From contig CAZLMW010000049.1 of NCBI GenBank assembly GCA_964560875.1, positions 1-55,184 of the forward strand: a DNA stretch of 55,184 nucleotides, read 5' to 3'. Position 1 is the first letter of the stretch. Each line of letters begins with the position of its first letter. Under the pieces are notes generated by a model. That model worked only from the letters and a program-made list of their open reading frames with translations, was not told where the DNA came from and made no database searches. Below, one piece after another: positions 17,900 through 26,765 of the stretch. A program made the translations under genes and the position numbers. Source of the DNA: CAZLMW01 sp964560875 (GTDB lineage: Bacteria > Myxococcota_A > UBA9042).

Positions 17900-19813
17900 A
17901 TGGACTTCAGTTGGCGCAAAATCGTGGGCTTGATAGCCGTGGCGGTTGCGATACTGCTGTTGGCAACAGGTGTCCGCCACCTCAGCCGATCGAACGATCG
18001 ACTGCCTGTCCAGCAAGTGCGTCCAGGTGAGGACAAACATGGATCACCGGGCAGAGCGGCGAATAATCGCCTGCGTCCGAAATTGGCGGGAACGTACGGG
18101 CTGGATTATCGCTTCCGCTTCGAGGCGCCGACGAAGAATGGCGGTCGCACCGCGGCCACGCTGCGCTGGACGGGCACGTTGCGACTGGCCGAGTTGCCGG
18201 ATCATCCCGGTTGGATTGGCCTGCGCGCGGGGTCGGACATGTGGCAGGGCAACGCGGCACTGCAGTCCGTCACAGGTGTAAAGAACGCCGATCAGCCGCT
18301 CCTTCAATCGCCTTTCGTGGCGCGCCTCGATGGTTCAGGACAGGTGGAAGAGCTGCGATTCGCGCGCCGAACGCCTGTGCCACTGCAGGCGCTCCTTGGG
18401 GCCGTGACGTATGCGATGCAATGGATTCGGCCGCAGGGGGTGACCGGCGACACCTGGCAGACACAGGAGCGCGATCTGACGGGGCGCTACTCGGCGACCT
18501 ACACCACCACCGCGAAAAACGAGGTCACCAAATCCTGGCGCGGGTCGGGCGCGGAACCGGGAGCCAGCCACCCGCTTGGTCTTCAGCAAGACACCTCGGC
18601 GAAATACGAGCTGGACGGAACGCACGTCCAACGCCTCAATTGGGTGCAGCGGGGTCACATGCTGAGCCCGTTCCAGGCCGCCGCTGCCCGCACCGAGTTT
18701 CGGATTGCGCTCAACCTCGTGCGACAAACCGATGAAGCAGCCGCTTGGGTCTCTGGTCTCGACCCGCAACGAATGCGACCGCTGCGCGCGGCGATGGCGG
18801 AACAGCGCGAAGCGCGGGCCGCCGAACCGCTGGACCTAGCTGGAGCGATCAACCAGATCTCGACGCTTTCGGGCGCCGACGTCCTTGCCCGCCGAGCGGA
18901 TGTGCGCAGGCGAATCATTGCAGGTCTGCGAAACGAACCTACGCTGGTCGCCAAGGCCGAAGCGGCGTTGCGGCAAGGCCAGGTCGGTGAGTTGGCGGAG
19001 AGAACGCTGCTCGAGGCTTTCGTCGGCGCGGCAACAGCGCCGGCACAGCGCGCTCTTTCCAACCTGATTTCGGATCCCAAAGTCGCTGAACTGCTGCGGG
19101 ATCGGGCCTTGATCGCCGCGACCCTGTTGCAGGGGGCGAACGTGGGCTTCGTCGATACGCTGCTGGCGACCGCCCAGAAAGAGCCCGATCGTGGTAGCGC
19201 GGTCGCCGTGACCCTTGGTGCGCTGAGCCGGGATCTGGCGGCGGAACAACCCCAACGTGCCCGCAAACTCGTGGCCAAGCTGGTCACACAAGTTACCCGC
19301 GGCGGCAAACAGGGCGCGACGGGCGAAACCCCACGGTCGCTGCGCGATGAATGCAACTGGCTGGCGGCACTCGGCAATTCCGGTGATCCACAGGCACTGC
19401 CCGCGATCAAGAAGGCCCTGGACGACAGCCGCCAGGAGGTTCGGGCATCCGCGGCTCACGCGCTACGTTTTCAAGATCCCGCGGCGACTCACGACACGAT
19501 GGTGCTGCGGATGGCGGCCGAAGAGTCGTTCGGCGTGCGGCTGGGCCTGCTGCACGCCGCACGTTGGCAGGGGCCCAAAGCGCGGCTGACGTTCGTCGAA
19601 AAGGCGCTGCGGTACGATCGCAGTGAAGCGGTTCGATTGGACGCTGCCTTCACCCTCGCCTCGTGGTCGGTATCGGCGCCGGGGATACGCAAGGTGCTGG
19701 CCGAAGCGCTCGCGGCGGAGAAGTCCGAAAAGGTCCAGGAATCGTTGCGCAACTATCTTACCCCCGGGCGGGTTGCTGCGCCGTTCCAGAAACTGAGCGG
19801 GGTATCGCCTTGA
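17900..19813 (+). CDS. Membrane-anchored HEAT-repeat protein, LPD_N-like N-half
   Basis: 637 residues, ATG preceded by GAGGAG, 15 bases after the giant gene. An uncleaved N-terminal membrane anchor (about 7-24) is followed by a beta-rich region (60-290) and then helical HEAT/ARM-like repeats (300-620; for example DPQALPAIKKALDDSRQEVR and SEAVRLDAAFTLASWSV). The beta region contains FVARLDGSGQVEELRF followed by LLGAVTYAMQW. This order (outer beta sheet, G.V..L/I strand, helical superhelix) recalls the N-terminal module of vitellogenin-type large lipid-transfer proteins. That resemblance is my inference and needs profile or structure comparison. Its stop overlaps the next gene's start (TTGA), so expression is coupled to the cysteine-rich lipoproteins. 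It could scaffold or deliver its neighbours, or bind lipid. Confidence 0.75.
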   Translation: MDFSWRKIVGLIAVAVAILLLATGVRHLSRSNDRLPVQQVRPGEDKHGSPGRAANNRLRPKLAGTYGLDYRFRFEAPTKNGGRTAATLRWTGTLRLAELPDHPGWIGLRAGSDMWQGNAALQSVTGVKNADQPLLQSPFVARLDGSGQVEELRFARRTPVPLQALLGAVTYAMQWIRPQGVTGDTWQTQERDLTGRYSATYTTTAKNEVTKSWRGSGAEPGASHPLGLQQDTSAKYELDGTHVQRLNWVQRGHMLSPFQAAAARTEFRIALNLVRQTDEAAAWVSGLDPQRMRPLRAAMAEQREARAAEPLDLAGAINQISTLSGADVLARRADVRRRIIAGLRNEPTLVAKAEAALRQGQVGELAERTLLEAFVGAATAPAQRALSNLISDPKVAELLRDRALIAATLLQGANVGFVDTLLATAQKEPDRGSAVAVTLGALSRDLAAEQPQRARKLVAKLVTQVTRGGKQGATGETPRSLRDECNWLAALGNSGDPQALPAIKKALDDSRQEVRASAAHALRFQDPAATHDTMVLRMAAEESFGVRLGLLHAARWQGPKARLTFVEKALRYDRSEAVRLDAAFTLASWSVSAPGIRKVLAEALAAEKSEKVQESLRNYLTPGRVAAPFQKLSGVSP

Positions 19814-22011
19814 AAGCGACGGCGACGGCCAATGCCCTGGCAATGTGCCTTGCGGTGCTATGCAGCTGCGGCGACCCGGCAGTTTCGTGCGGTCCGGGCA
19901 CGCGGCTCAAGGGCGGCAAATGCGTCGTCGACGCGCCCATCACGTGCGGCGACGGCACCTCGCTGCAAGACGGCAGCTGCATCGCAGTGTCCGACGCGAG
20001 CAGTACACCCGACACGGGCACCGCTAGTGACGCTGTCGCTGCAGCCCCGGATAGCGAATCGGACACCGCCGGCGGCGAAACCGCGGATGCCAGCATCGAC
20101 GCGACTTGCGTGCCGTTCTGCATCGGAAAGGTGTGCGGACCCGACGGGTGCGGCGGCACCTGCGGTGCGTGCAACGATCCCGCCAAACCCGTATGCGAGA
20201 AGCTGCTCGGCAAGTGTGAGGCCGTTTGCGTGCCCCAATGCAGCGCCAAACAGTGCGGCGACAACGGATGCGGCAGCACGTGTGGCAGCTGCCCCAGCGG
20301 ATCGAAGTGCACGGCGAACGGCGTCTGCCTGCCGGACAAATGGACCTGCCTCAAGACCTTCTTTGGCGACGGCGCGGTGTGCGATTGCGGTTGCGGTGCG
20401 CCGGACAGCGATTGCGCCGGTGCGAAGCTGCCGCTCGCCGGGTGCGCCAAGCTCGAAAAGTGCGACAAGACCGGTAAGTGCGTTGCCAAAGCACCTTCCG
20501 GCTGGACCTGCGCGCCCGAGGCGTACGACGCCTTCGACGCGTGCGACTGCGGCTGCGGAGTTCCCGACCCTGACTGCAAGTACAGCTCGTTCACGGTCGT
20601 AGGCTGCGTCGGGCTCAATCCGGCCTGTGAAGCGACCGGCACATGCGCGACATGCGTGCCGGACTGCACGGGCAAGAAATGCGGCAACGACGGTTGCGGC
20701 GGCAGCTGTGGCGGGTGCGCTTCGAAGACCGAGATGTGCACGGCTGGCAAGTGCCTCAATCCATGCAAGCCCACCGCTCTGGTTTGCCAGACGAACACGT
20801 GCGGTCCGGACGGCTGCGGCGGGTCCTGTGGAGCGTGCAAGAAGGGATTGAAGTGCCAAGCCGGCAGCTGCGCCCAAATCACGCCAAAATACAACGCCGC
20901 GTCATGCCAAGGGCACTGCGGCAGCACCGCACCGGCTGGCTGTTACTGCACGTCCTCGTGCAAAGCGAAAGGATCTTGCTGTCCCGATTTCGCCAGCACA
21001 TGCCAATGCACGCCTCAGTGCAAAGGCAAGGACTGTGGCAGCGACGGCTGCGGCGGCTCGTGCGGCGAGTGCGGCAAGACCAACCCGTACTGCAACGCGC
21101 AATTCAAGTGCGACGCCAAGTGCGTGCCCCAATGCGGTGGCAAGTCATGCGGGCCCGACGGCTGTGGCGGCACGTGTGGAAGCTGCGCGGCCGGCTCCAA
21201 GTGCAGCAAGATCAGCAAATGCGTGCCGAGCGGGTGGACCTGCAGCCCGCTGCTGTACGGCGACAAGAAAGGGTGCGACTGCGGCTGCGGCGCAGCCGAT
21301 AGCGACTGTTCGGTCAAGGACGCGACGACCATCGGCTGCCCGGCGTCGTCCACGGCCTGCACGGCCAAGGGCGTTTGCGACGTGAAGTTTTGCGCCAACA
21401 ACGCGGCTTGCGGCGCGAAATGGTGCGTCGGCGTCTACAGCAAAGGTGACGGCACCTACGGTGGGGTGTGCGGCACGCCGGTCAGCAAGGGCTTGGCGCC
21501 CGGCGTCGGATGCAGCTTCAACGAGCAATGCGCAACGCTCGTATGCCTGGGCGGCAGGTGCCGCGCGTACTGCGCAGCCGATGGTGATTGCAATGCGGGC
21601 GAGGTGTGCCTCGGCGCACCGGTCAAGGCCAACGGACTTGGATCTTTGGGCGGATTCGCCTCCGTGTGCGGCCAGGTGCTCGGTTCGAAGAAGGTCTGCA
21701 AAACTCAGGCGGACTGCAAAGCCGGCGGCGAGACGTGTATCGCTGTAGTCAACGCCAAGACGCTCGGGCCGCGGCTGTTGTGCGCTTCGGTCGGCAAGGC
21801 AAAGGCGATCGGGGCTTCGTGCGCGGATTATCCGTGCGCGGCTGGTCAGCTGTGCGCACCCACGAAGAAGGGCTTCACTTGCACGTTGCCGTGTCCTGGC
21901 GGCGCCGCCGATTGTCCGAAGAACTGGACTTGTGGCTCGATGACGTTCAACGGCGCCGGAACGGCCGATCCGAGCGACGATCCGAAGGTGGCGGCATGCT
22001 TGCCCAAGTGA
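19810..22011 (+). CDS. Cys-rich lipoprotein with CGPDGCGG, SMB-like repeats
   Basis: 733 residues from TTG 19810. This start is chosen because it overlaps the previous stop by four bases and gives a lipoprotein signal (AVLCS|CGD); the internal ATG 19843 would leave too short a signal. After an Asp/Ala/Ser linker come five or six CGPDGCGGTCG-type repeats (about 109, 149, 291, 331, 408, 446), three copies of a CDCGCGxxDxDC module (191, 247, 489) and a somatomedin-B-like unit (365-398, CYCTSSCKAKGSCCPDF). The C-terminal 200 residues are a different disulfide-rich domain with paired CxxDxDC-like motifs. All Cys are evenly spaced, implying many disulfides and an extracytoplasmic location. It shares module types with the giant protein upstream and the lipoprotein downstream; function unknown. 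Confidence 0.85.
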   Translation: MKATATANALAMCLAVLCSCGDPAVSCGPGTRLKGGKCVVDAPITCGDGTSLQDGSCIAVSDASSTPDTGTASDAVAAAPDSESDTAGGETADASIDATCVPFCIGKVCGPDGCGGTCGACNDPAKPVCEKLLGKCEAVCVPQCSAKQCGDNGCGSTCGSCPSGSKCTANGVCLPDKWTCLKTFFGDGAVCDCGCGAPDSDCAGAKLPLAGCAKLEKCDKTGKCVAKAPSGWTCAPEAYDAFDACDCGCGVPDPDCKYSSFTVVGCVGLNPACEATGTCATCVPDCTGKKCGNDGCGGSCGGCASKTEMCTAGKCLNPCKPTALVCQTNTCGPDGCGGSCGACKKGLKCQAGSCAQITPKYNAASCQGHCGSTAPAGCYCTSSCKAKGSCCPDFASTCQCTPQCKGKDCGSDGCGGSCGECGKTNPYCNAQFKCDAKCVPQCGGKSCGPDGCGGTCGSCAAGSKCSKISKCVPSGWTCSPLLYGDKKGCDCGCGAADSDCSVKDATTIGCPASSTACTAKGVCDVKFCANNAACGAKWCVGVYSKGDGTYGGVCGTPVSKGLAPGVGCSFNEQCATLVCLGGRCRAYCAADGDCNAGEVCLGAPVKANGLGSLGGFASVCGQVLGSKKVCKTQADCKAGGETCIAVVNAKTLGPRLLCASVGKAKAIGASCADYPCAAGQLCAPTKKGFTCTLPCPGGAADCPKNWTCGSMTFNGAGTADPSDDPKVAACLPK

Positions 22012-25000
22012 TGGCGCGCTGCCGGTTCGCTGCGTTGCTGACGCTGCCCGCCTTGTTCTTGGGGTGCGGTTCAGACGACCCGACCTGCGGCCCAGGGACG
22101 CACGAAAAGGGCGGCAAGTGCGTGCTGACCACCGCAGCATCGACGTGCGGTGCTGGCACGGTTTTGCAAGGGACCGTCTGCGTGCCTGCCGCTGCGACGC
22201 TGCCCGACGCCGCGGCTGATGCCACGCCAAAGCAGGACGCTGGCAACGTCGATGCGCTGGCTGACAACGATGCGTTCGCGGACACCAAGCCGACCGGAAC
22301 CGACGCCGTCGTATTGGACGCTACCGTCGCAGCCATCGATGCCGATGACGCTGCGCACTCGGACGTCGACGCAGTGACCGACGCGGCCGCACCGTGCGAC
22401 CCGCCCTGCGAAGGCACCGCCACGTGCGTCAACGGCGCCTGCGAGTTGTGCAAGCCCGCCTGCGAGTTCAAACAGTGCGGCAACGACGGCTGCGAAGGGG
22501 TGTGTGGGACCTGCGCCCTGGGAAAGGTGTGCCTGATGGGCCAGTGCGGGGCCGTGCCAGCCGATGCCTCGTGCAAATTCATTTGCGGCGGTGTGACGAG
22601 CAGTGGGTGTTCGTGCAAAGGCGACTGCAAGAGCCTCGGCACGTGCTGTGCGGACTTCGACCAGGCGTGCGGATGCGTCGCATCTTGCACCGGCAAGCAA
22701 TGTGGCAGCGATGGCTGCGCCGGCTCATGCGGCATTTGCCAAGCCGGCAAACTGTGCAGCGGGAATCTGTGCGTCGATGACCCGTGCCAACCCGATCCTT
22801 GCTCCGGCCACGGCGCCTGCAAGTTCGGCAACTGCACGTGCCAGCCGGCGTTTGTCGGACCGTCGTGCTCGAAGTGCGCCCCGGGGCTGGTCAACTACCC
22901 GAAATGTGCGCCGAACAAGTGCACCGGTTCGAACAAGCCGTGCAACGGCCACGGAAAGTGCGCGCCGGTTGATGGCTCGTGCACATGCAACCCGGGGTTC
23001 CAGGGCGACAAATGCGACAAATGCATCGCCAGCAGCGCCAAGTGGCCGGCGTGCCCCAACCCATGCGCCGGCGTGAACTGCAACGACGCGAACCCATGCA
23101 CGGACGATGTCTGCAGCGTTACCGGCAAGTGCATGCACGCCGCCAACACGGTCAAATGCGACGATGGCAATCCGTGCTCGACAAAGGACCGGTGCAACGG
23201 CGGCGCCTGCATCGGAACGAAAGCATGCGACCTCTCGGTCAACGCGACCGGCGACGTCGATGACGGCAAATGCGACTTCGGCCACTGCAGCTTGCGCGAG
23301 GCGATCGCCTTCGCCAACGCCGCCAAGAAGGTGACCACCATCGGTTTTCCTGGCGAGCTGGCCATCGTGCTGACCGCGCCGCTGCCGATCATCACGGTGC
23401 CGCTGACAATCGACAGCCTCGGTCACGAGGTCGTCGTCGATGGCAACGGCAAATTCGTCATCCTGAGAAGCTACAAGAATCTGAAACTCAACGGCCTCAC
23501 CCTGCGGGGTGGCAAGGGCTTCGACGGCGGGGCTGTTCAATTGTTGCAGGGCACGCTTGAGGCAAAGGGCGTCTCCTTCTTGGGCAACGTCGCTGCGGCG
23601 TCTGGCGGCGCGGTGTTTGCGCCCTATGGCGCCAAGTTCACAGGCTGCACCATGGTGGCCAATCAGAGTAAGGGCACTGGCAAGGTGCACGGAGGTGGCG
23701 CGGTCTACCTTGGTGGGGCAGTCGAGATCGACCGGTGCATCTTTGCCAACAACAAGGCGGACAGCAACGGCGGCGCGATGCACGCCCCGGTTGGCACCAG
23801 CGGCAAGGTGTTGCGGTCGACGGCGATCGGCAACAGCGCCAAGTTCGGCGGCGCGTTTTCCGTGCCCAACATCAAGTTCGTCAACTGCACGATGGCCGAC
23901 AATACGGCCAAGACCCAAGGTGGCGCGATCGCCACCGGCACCCACATCACCGTGCTGCACTGCACCCTTGTCGGCAACTCGGCGCCCGCGGGATCCGGCG
24001 TCTCCGGCGTCAAGATGACGATTCGGAACACCATCATCGAACAAGGCAAGGGAGGTGGTGCGGATTGCGACCTGAAGGGCAGCACGGTCGATGCGAGCAA
24101 CCTCATTGGTGACGGCAGCTGCAAAGCGGTCATCAAGGGCGGTTCGGGCACGCTGAAGCTTGGCGCGTGGGGCGGCAGCACGCCGACGATTGCGCTGGCG
24201 GCGCTGGCAACCCCGATCGACGCGGCGAACGACGCGGCGTGCGCCGATAAGGACGTCATGGGTACCGATCAACGCGGCATCGCTCGGCCACAAGGCAAAG
24301 GCTGCGATATCGGCGCGTTCGAGTGGCAATCGGATCCGTGCGCCGCTGCCAACGGTGCCGCTGCCAATGCCGCCTGCAACGACGGTGACCTCTGTACGAA
24401 GCCGGACACCTGCAAGGGCGGCAGCTGCAAGCCGGGCGCAAAGGTCGTCTGCGATGACGGCAATGGGTGCACAGCCGACGCCTGCACGCCTTGGGGCGGC
24501 TGTGGCCACAGTCCCATCGCTGTGGGCTGCGATGACGGCAACCTCTGCACTGTCGGCGATTCCTGCGCAGCCGGCGCGTGTATTCCCGGGGCCGCCAAAT
24601 GCAACGATGCGAACGCGTGCACCGTCGACAGTTGCGACCCGATCAAAGGTTGCAGTCACGCTGTGGCAGCGGGGTCATGCAGCGATGGCGATCCGTGCAC
24701 GCTGGCTGACACCTGCGCCTCGGGCAAGTGCAATTCCGGCACGAAGGTGTGCACGGCTCCGACGGTTTCGGGGCTGGCGGCGCACTATTCGGCTACGGTC
24801 GCCGGGGCGGTCATCACCGACGCGGGCGGTCAGATCACGACGTGGAAGGATCTCAGCGGTCACGGGCGCGACCTGAAGCCGATCGCCAAGGGGCCAGTGC
24901 TCGACCCGCTCGGTGTTCTGGGTACGCCCGCGGTCGACTTCGCGGGGGACAAGGGCTTGGTGAGCCAGCCTTTTGGGCTCAAGGCCCAGATGTCGGTGTT

Positions 25001-26066
25001 TGTAGTCGTGCGGATCGGCAAACCGGAACCATGGGGCTGCATCGCGCACCACGGTGACCGCGACTACGATTGGTCAATTGAGCAAAACGGTGTCAAGAGC
25101 AACAAGAACATCGTCCACTTCCAGTCGATAAAAGACGACTCCTTCGGAGAATTGAGCCTTATCAACGGCAACGTGTACGTGCTGTCTGCGCGGATCGCGG
25201 GAGGCAAGCGCACGTTCTCCGCCACGCAGACCGTGACCGTTAGCACCAGCGCCAAAGGAGCCTCCATCGCGCCGGGAAAGAAGAAGCTCTACGTCGGCAG
25301 ATCGGACTTCGGCGAGGGGTCAAATGCGGCGATCGGCGAGCTTCTCTACTACGACCGCGCGCTGAGCGATTCGGAGCGGGCCATCGTCGTCACCTACCTG
25401 CGCGCGAAATGGAGGTTTGCGCTGCCCAAGCCCGATCTTCTCTGGCTGGACGCCAGCAAAGCCAAGAGCCTGCAGCTGGGCAAAGCGGCTGAGGTCAACA
25501 AGTGGCTCGACCAGGGCGGGCAAGGCCACCACGCCTCCAGCGGTACGGTCGCGCCGTCCTACGGCAAGGCGGCCGGTCCTGGCGGCAAGCCGGCGGTCCA
25601 ATTCACAGCGGCGACGGCCACGCTTCAAACAAGCCCATTGGCAACGACCGGCCAGATGACCTTGGTGGTGTTGGCCAAGGTCGCGCAGCAGAAACCGGGC
25701 GGAGTCGTGTTTGCACAGGACGGCGCGGCGACGCTGCGTCAAGCTGCTGGCAACAAACCGATGCTCCAGTGGCGGATCGGCGCGGGCGGTCTGGGGCCGC
25801 AGGTGACGCTCAAGACAGGCGTTTGGCAGGTCATCCAAGCGGTGCAGGATGCCACGATCGCCACGCTTCAGGTCGGCGCGGGCGGCCCAGTGGCCGTCAC
25901 CGCCCTTGGCGCCCCGAAAAAGACTAACCTCGCCATCGGCAACGCGCCCAGCGGCGGCGCTCCAATGGCAGGTTCGATCGCGGAGCTACGTCTGTTTTCG
26001 AGCGCCTTGGCACCATTGGATCGCGCCGCGGTGGCGTACGACTGCCGCAACCGGTGGGGCTTGTAA
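21996..26066 (+). CDS. Lipoprotein with SMB, EGF, CSLREA beta-helix and two LamG domains
   Basis: 1356 residues from ATG 21996 (AAGGTGG four bases upstream). ATG 22011, overlapping the previous stop by one base, is an alternative. The lipobox is LFLG|C. Order: CGxDGCxGxCG repeats (161, 236), a somatomedin-B-like module (192-227), two EGF-like modules (266-344; CSGHGACKFGNCTC, CNGHGKCAPVDGSCTC), a CTDC repeat (360-412), then the signature CSLREAIAFAN (431-441) opening a right-handed parallel beta-helix that ends at GCDIGAFEW (about 770). More CTDC repeats (792-919) and two LamG-like jellyroll domains (925-1142, 1145-1356) follow. CSLREA/choice-of-anchor-Q beta-helices are usually secreted surface proteins. 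It is the last gene of the rightward four-gene unit, and the module set suggests binding to polysaccharide or other cells. Confidence 0.87.
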   Translation: MLAQVMARCRFAALLTLPALFLGCGSDDPTCGPGTHEKGGKCVLTTAASTCGAGTVLQGTVCVPAAATLPDAAADATPKQDAGNVDALADNDAFADTKPTGTDAVVLDATVAAIDADDAAHSDVDAVTDAAAPCDPPCEGTATCVNGACELCKPACEFKQCGNDGCEGVCGTCALGKVCLMGQCGAVPADASCKFICGGVTSSGCSCKGDCKSLGTCCADFDQACGCVASCTGKQCGSDGCAGSCGICQAGKLCSGNLCVDDPCQPDPCSGHGACKFGNCTCQPAFVGPSCSKCAPGLVNYPKCAPNKCTGSNKPCNGHGKCAPVDGSCTCNPGFQGDKCDKCIASSAKWPACPNPCAGVNCNDANPCTDDVCSVTGKCMHAANTVKCDDGNPCSTKDRCNGGACIGTKACDLSVNATGDVDDGKCDFGHCSLREAIAFANAAKKVTTIGFPGELAIVLTAPLPIITVPLTIDSLGHEVVVDGNGKFVILRSYKNLKLNGLTLRGGKGFDGGAVQLLQGTLEAKGVSFLGNVAAASGGAVFAPYGAKFTGCTMVANQSKGTGKVHGGGAVYLGGAVEIDRCIFANNKADSNGGAMHAPVGTSGKVLRSTAIGNSAKFGGAFSVPNIKFVNCTMADNTAKTQGGAIATGTHITVLHCTLVGNSAPAGSGVSGVKMTIRNTIIEQGKGGGADCDLKGSTVDASNLIGDGSCKAVIKGGSGTLKLGAWGGSTPTIALAALATPIDAANDAACADKDVMGTDQRGIARPQGKGCDIGAFEWQSDPCAAANGAAANAACNDGDLCTKPDTCKGGSCKPGAKVVCDDGNGCTADACTPWGGCGHSPIAVGCDDGNLCTVGDSCAAGACIPGAAKCNDANACTVDSCDPIKGCSHAVAAGSCSDGDPCTLADTCASGKCNSGTKVCTAPTVSGLAAHYSATVAGAVITDAGGQITTWKDLSGHGRDLKPIAKGPVLDPLGVLGTPAVDFAGDKGLVSQPFGLKAQMSVFVVVRIGKPEPWGCIAHHGDRDYDWSIEQNGVKSNKNIVHFQSIKDDSFGELSLINGNVYVLSARIAGGKRTFSATQTVTVSTSAKGASIAPGKKKLYVGRSDFGEGSNAAIGELLYYDRALSDSERAIVVTYLRAKWRFALPKPDLLWLDASKAKSLQLGKAAEVNKWLDQGGQGHHASSGTVAPSYGKAAGPGGKPAVQFTAATATLQTSPLATTGQMTLVVLAKVAQQKPGGVVFAQDGAATLRQAAGNKPMLQWRIGAGGLGPQVTLKTGVWQVIQAVQDATIATLQVGAGGPVAVTALGAPKKTNLAIGNAPSGGAPMAGSIAELRLFSSALAPLDRAAVAYDCRNRWGL

Positions 26067-26138
26067 CCATGCGACCTGCCTCCAACTCGACCAGGCGCAC
26101 CTGCGCGTCTTCGGCACCGAACTCGCCGAGTTCGCATC

Positions 26139-26725
26139 GTGAGGCGACATCGCCCCGCCAGAGACCCGGCCCGACGGCAATCCGATCCTTTGCGAGCGAC
26201 GTTCCCGCCGCGGCGCGGGCTGCAGGTGTCGCTGGCCCTGCTTGGGTTCTTTTTTGTGTCGACCGTGGTGTTCATGCTCGGACCGCGCGTGGACCTGCTG
26301 ACGCGACGCAGCAGTCGCTGCCAGCATTGTGCCGTTGGGATCGATGACGAGCGTATCGGCGCTGTCGCCGACCGCCGGCTGCACCGTAACGACACGCACG
26401 GCCATGACGTCGGCGACGAGGTGCTGCGCGTGGTTGCCGCGCGGGCACAGCACGAGGTGCGGCCAGCCGACGTGCTGGCGCGATGGGGGGCGAGGAATTC
26501 ATGATGGTGCTCCCCGGCGCCAACATCCACGCCGGTGCCGTCGTCGCTGAGCGGGTGCGAGCCGCCCTCGGCGCCGCCCTGATCGACCACGTCGGCCGCG
26601 TCACCGCGAGGTTCGGGGTCGCGACGATGTCGGCGGGCGAGTCGATCGAGGAACTGGTCAAGCGCGCCGATGAAGGCCTCTACACGGCCAAGGAGTCGGG
26701 CCGAGACCGCGTCGTCGCTCAGTAG
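26139..26725 (+). pseudogene. Decayed membrane diguanylate cyclase (GGDEF) remnant
   Basis: Two reading frames together give parts of a GGDEF protein. The first (26139-26486) holds a hydrophobic segment (LQVSLALLGFFFVSTVVFML) and then NDTHGHDVGDEVLRVVAAR...VLARWG. The second (from 26483) continues GGEEFMMVLPGA...VTARFGVAT...LVKRADEGLYTAKESGRD to a TAG at 26723-26725. The frame changes at a run of six G (26485-26490); a seventh G would restore RWGGEEF. The segment between membrane helix and NDTHGH is also far too short and lacks the usual DxLTGLxNRR and DxDxFK motifs, so a deletion is present besides the frameshift. It is therefore probably a true pseudogene and not only a sequencing slip. It fills most of the 700-base space between the beta-helix lipoprotein and the LamG/propeller lipoprotein. 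Confidence 0.75.
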
Positions 26726-26765
26726 CAGGTTCAGGCCCGCTCGAATGCGCCACGGAAAACGCAAG

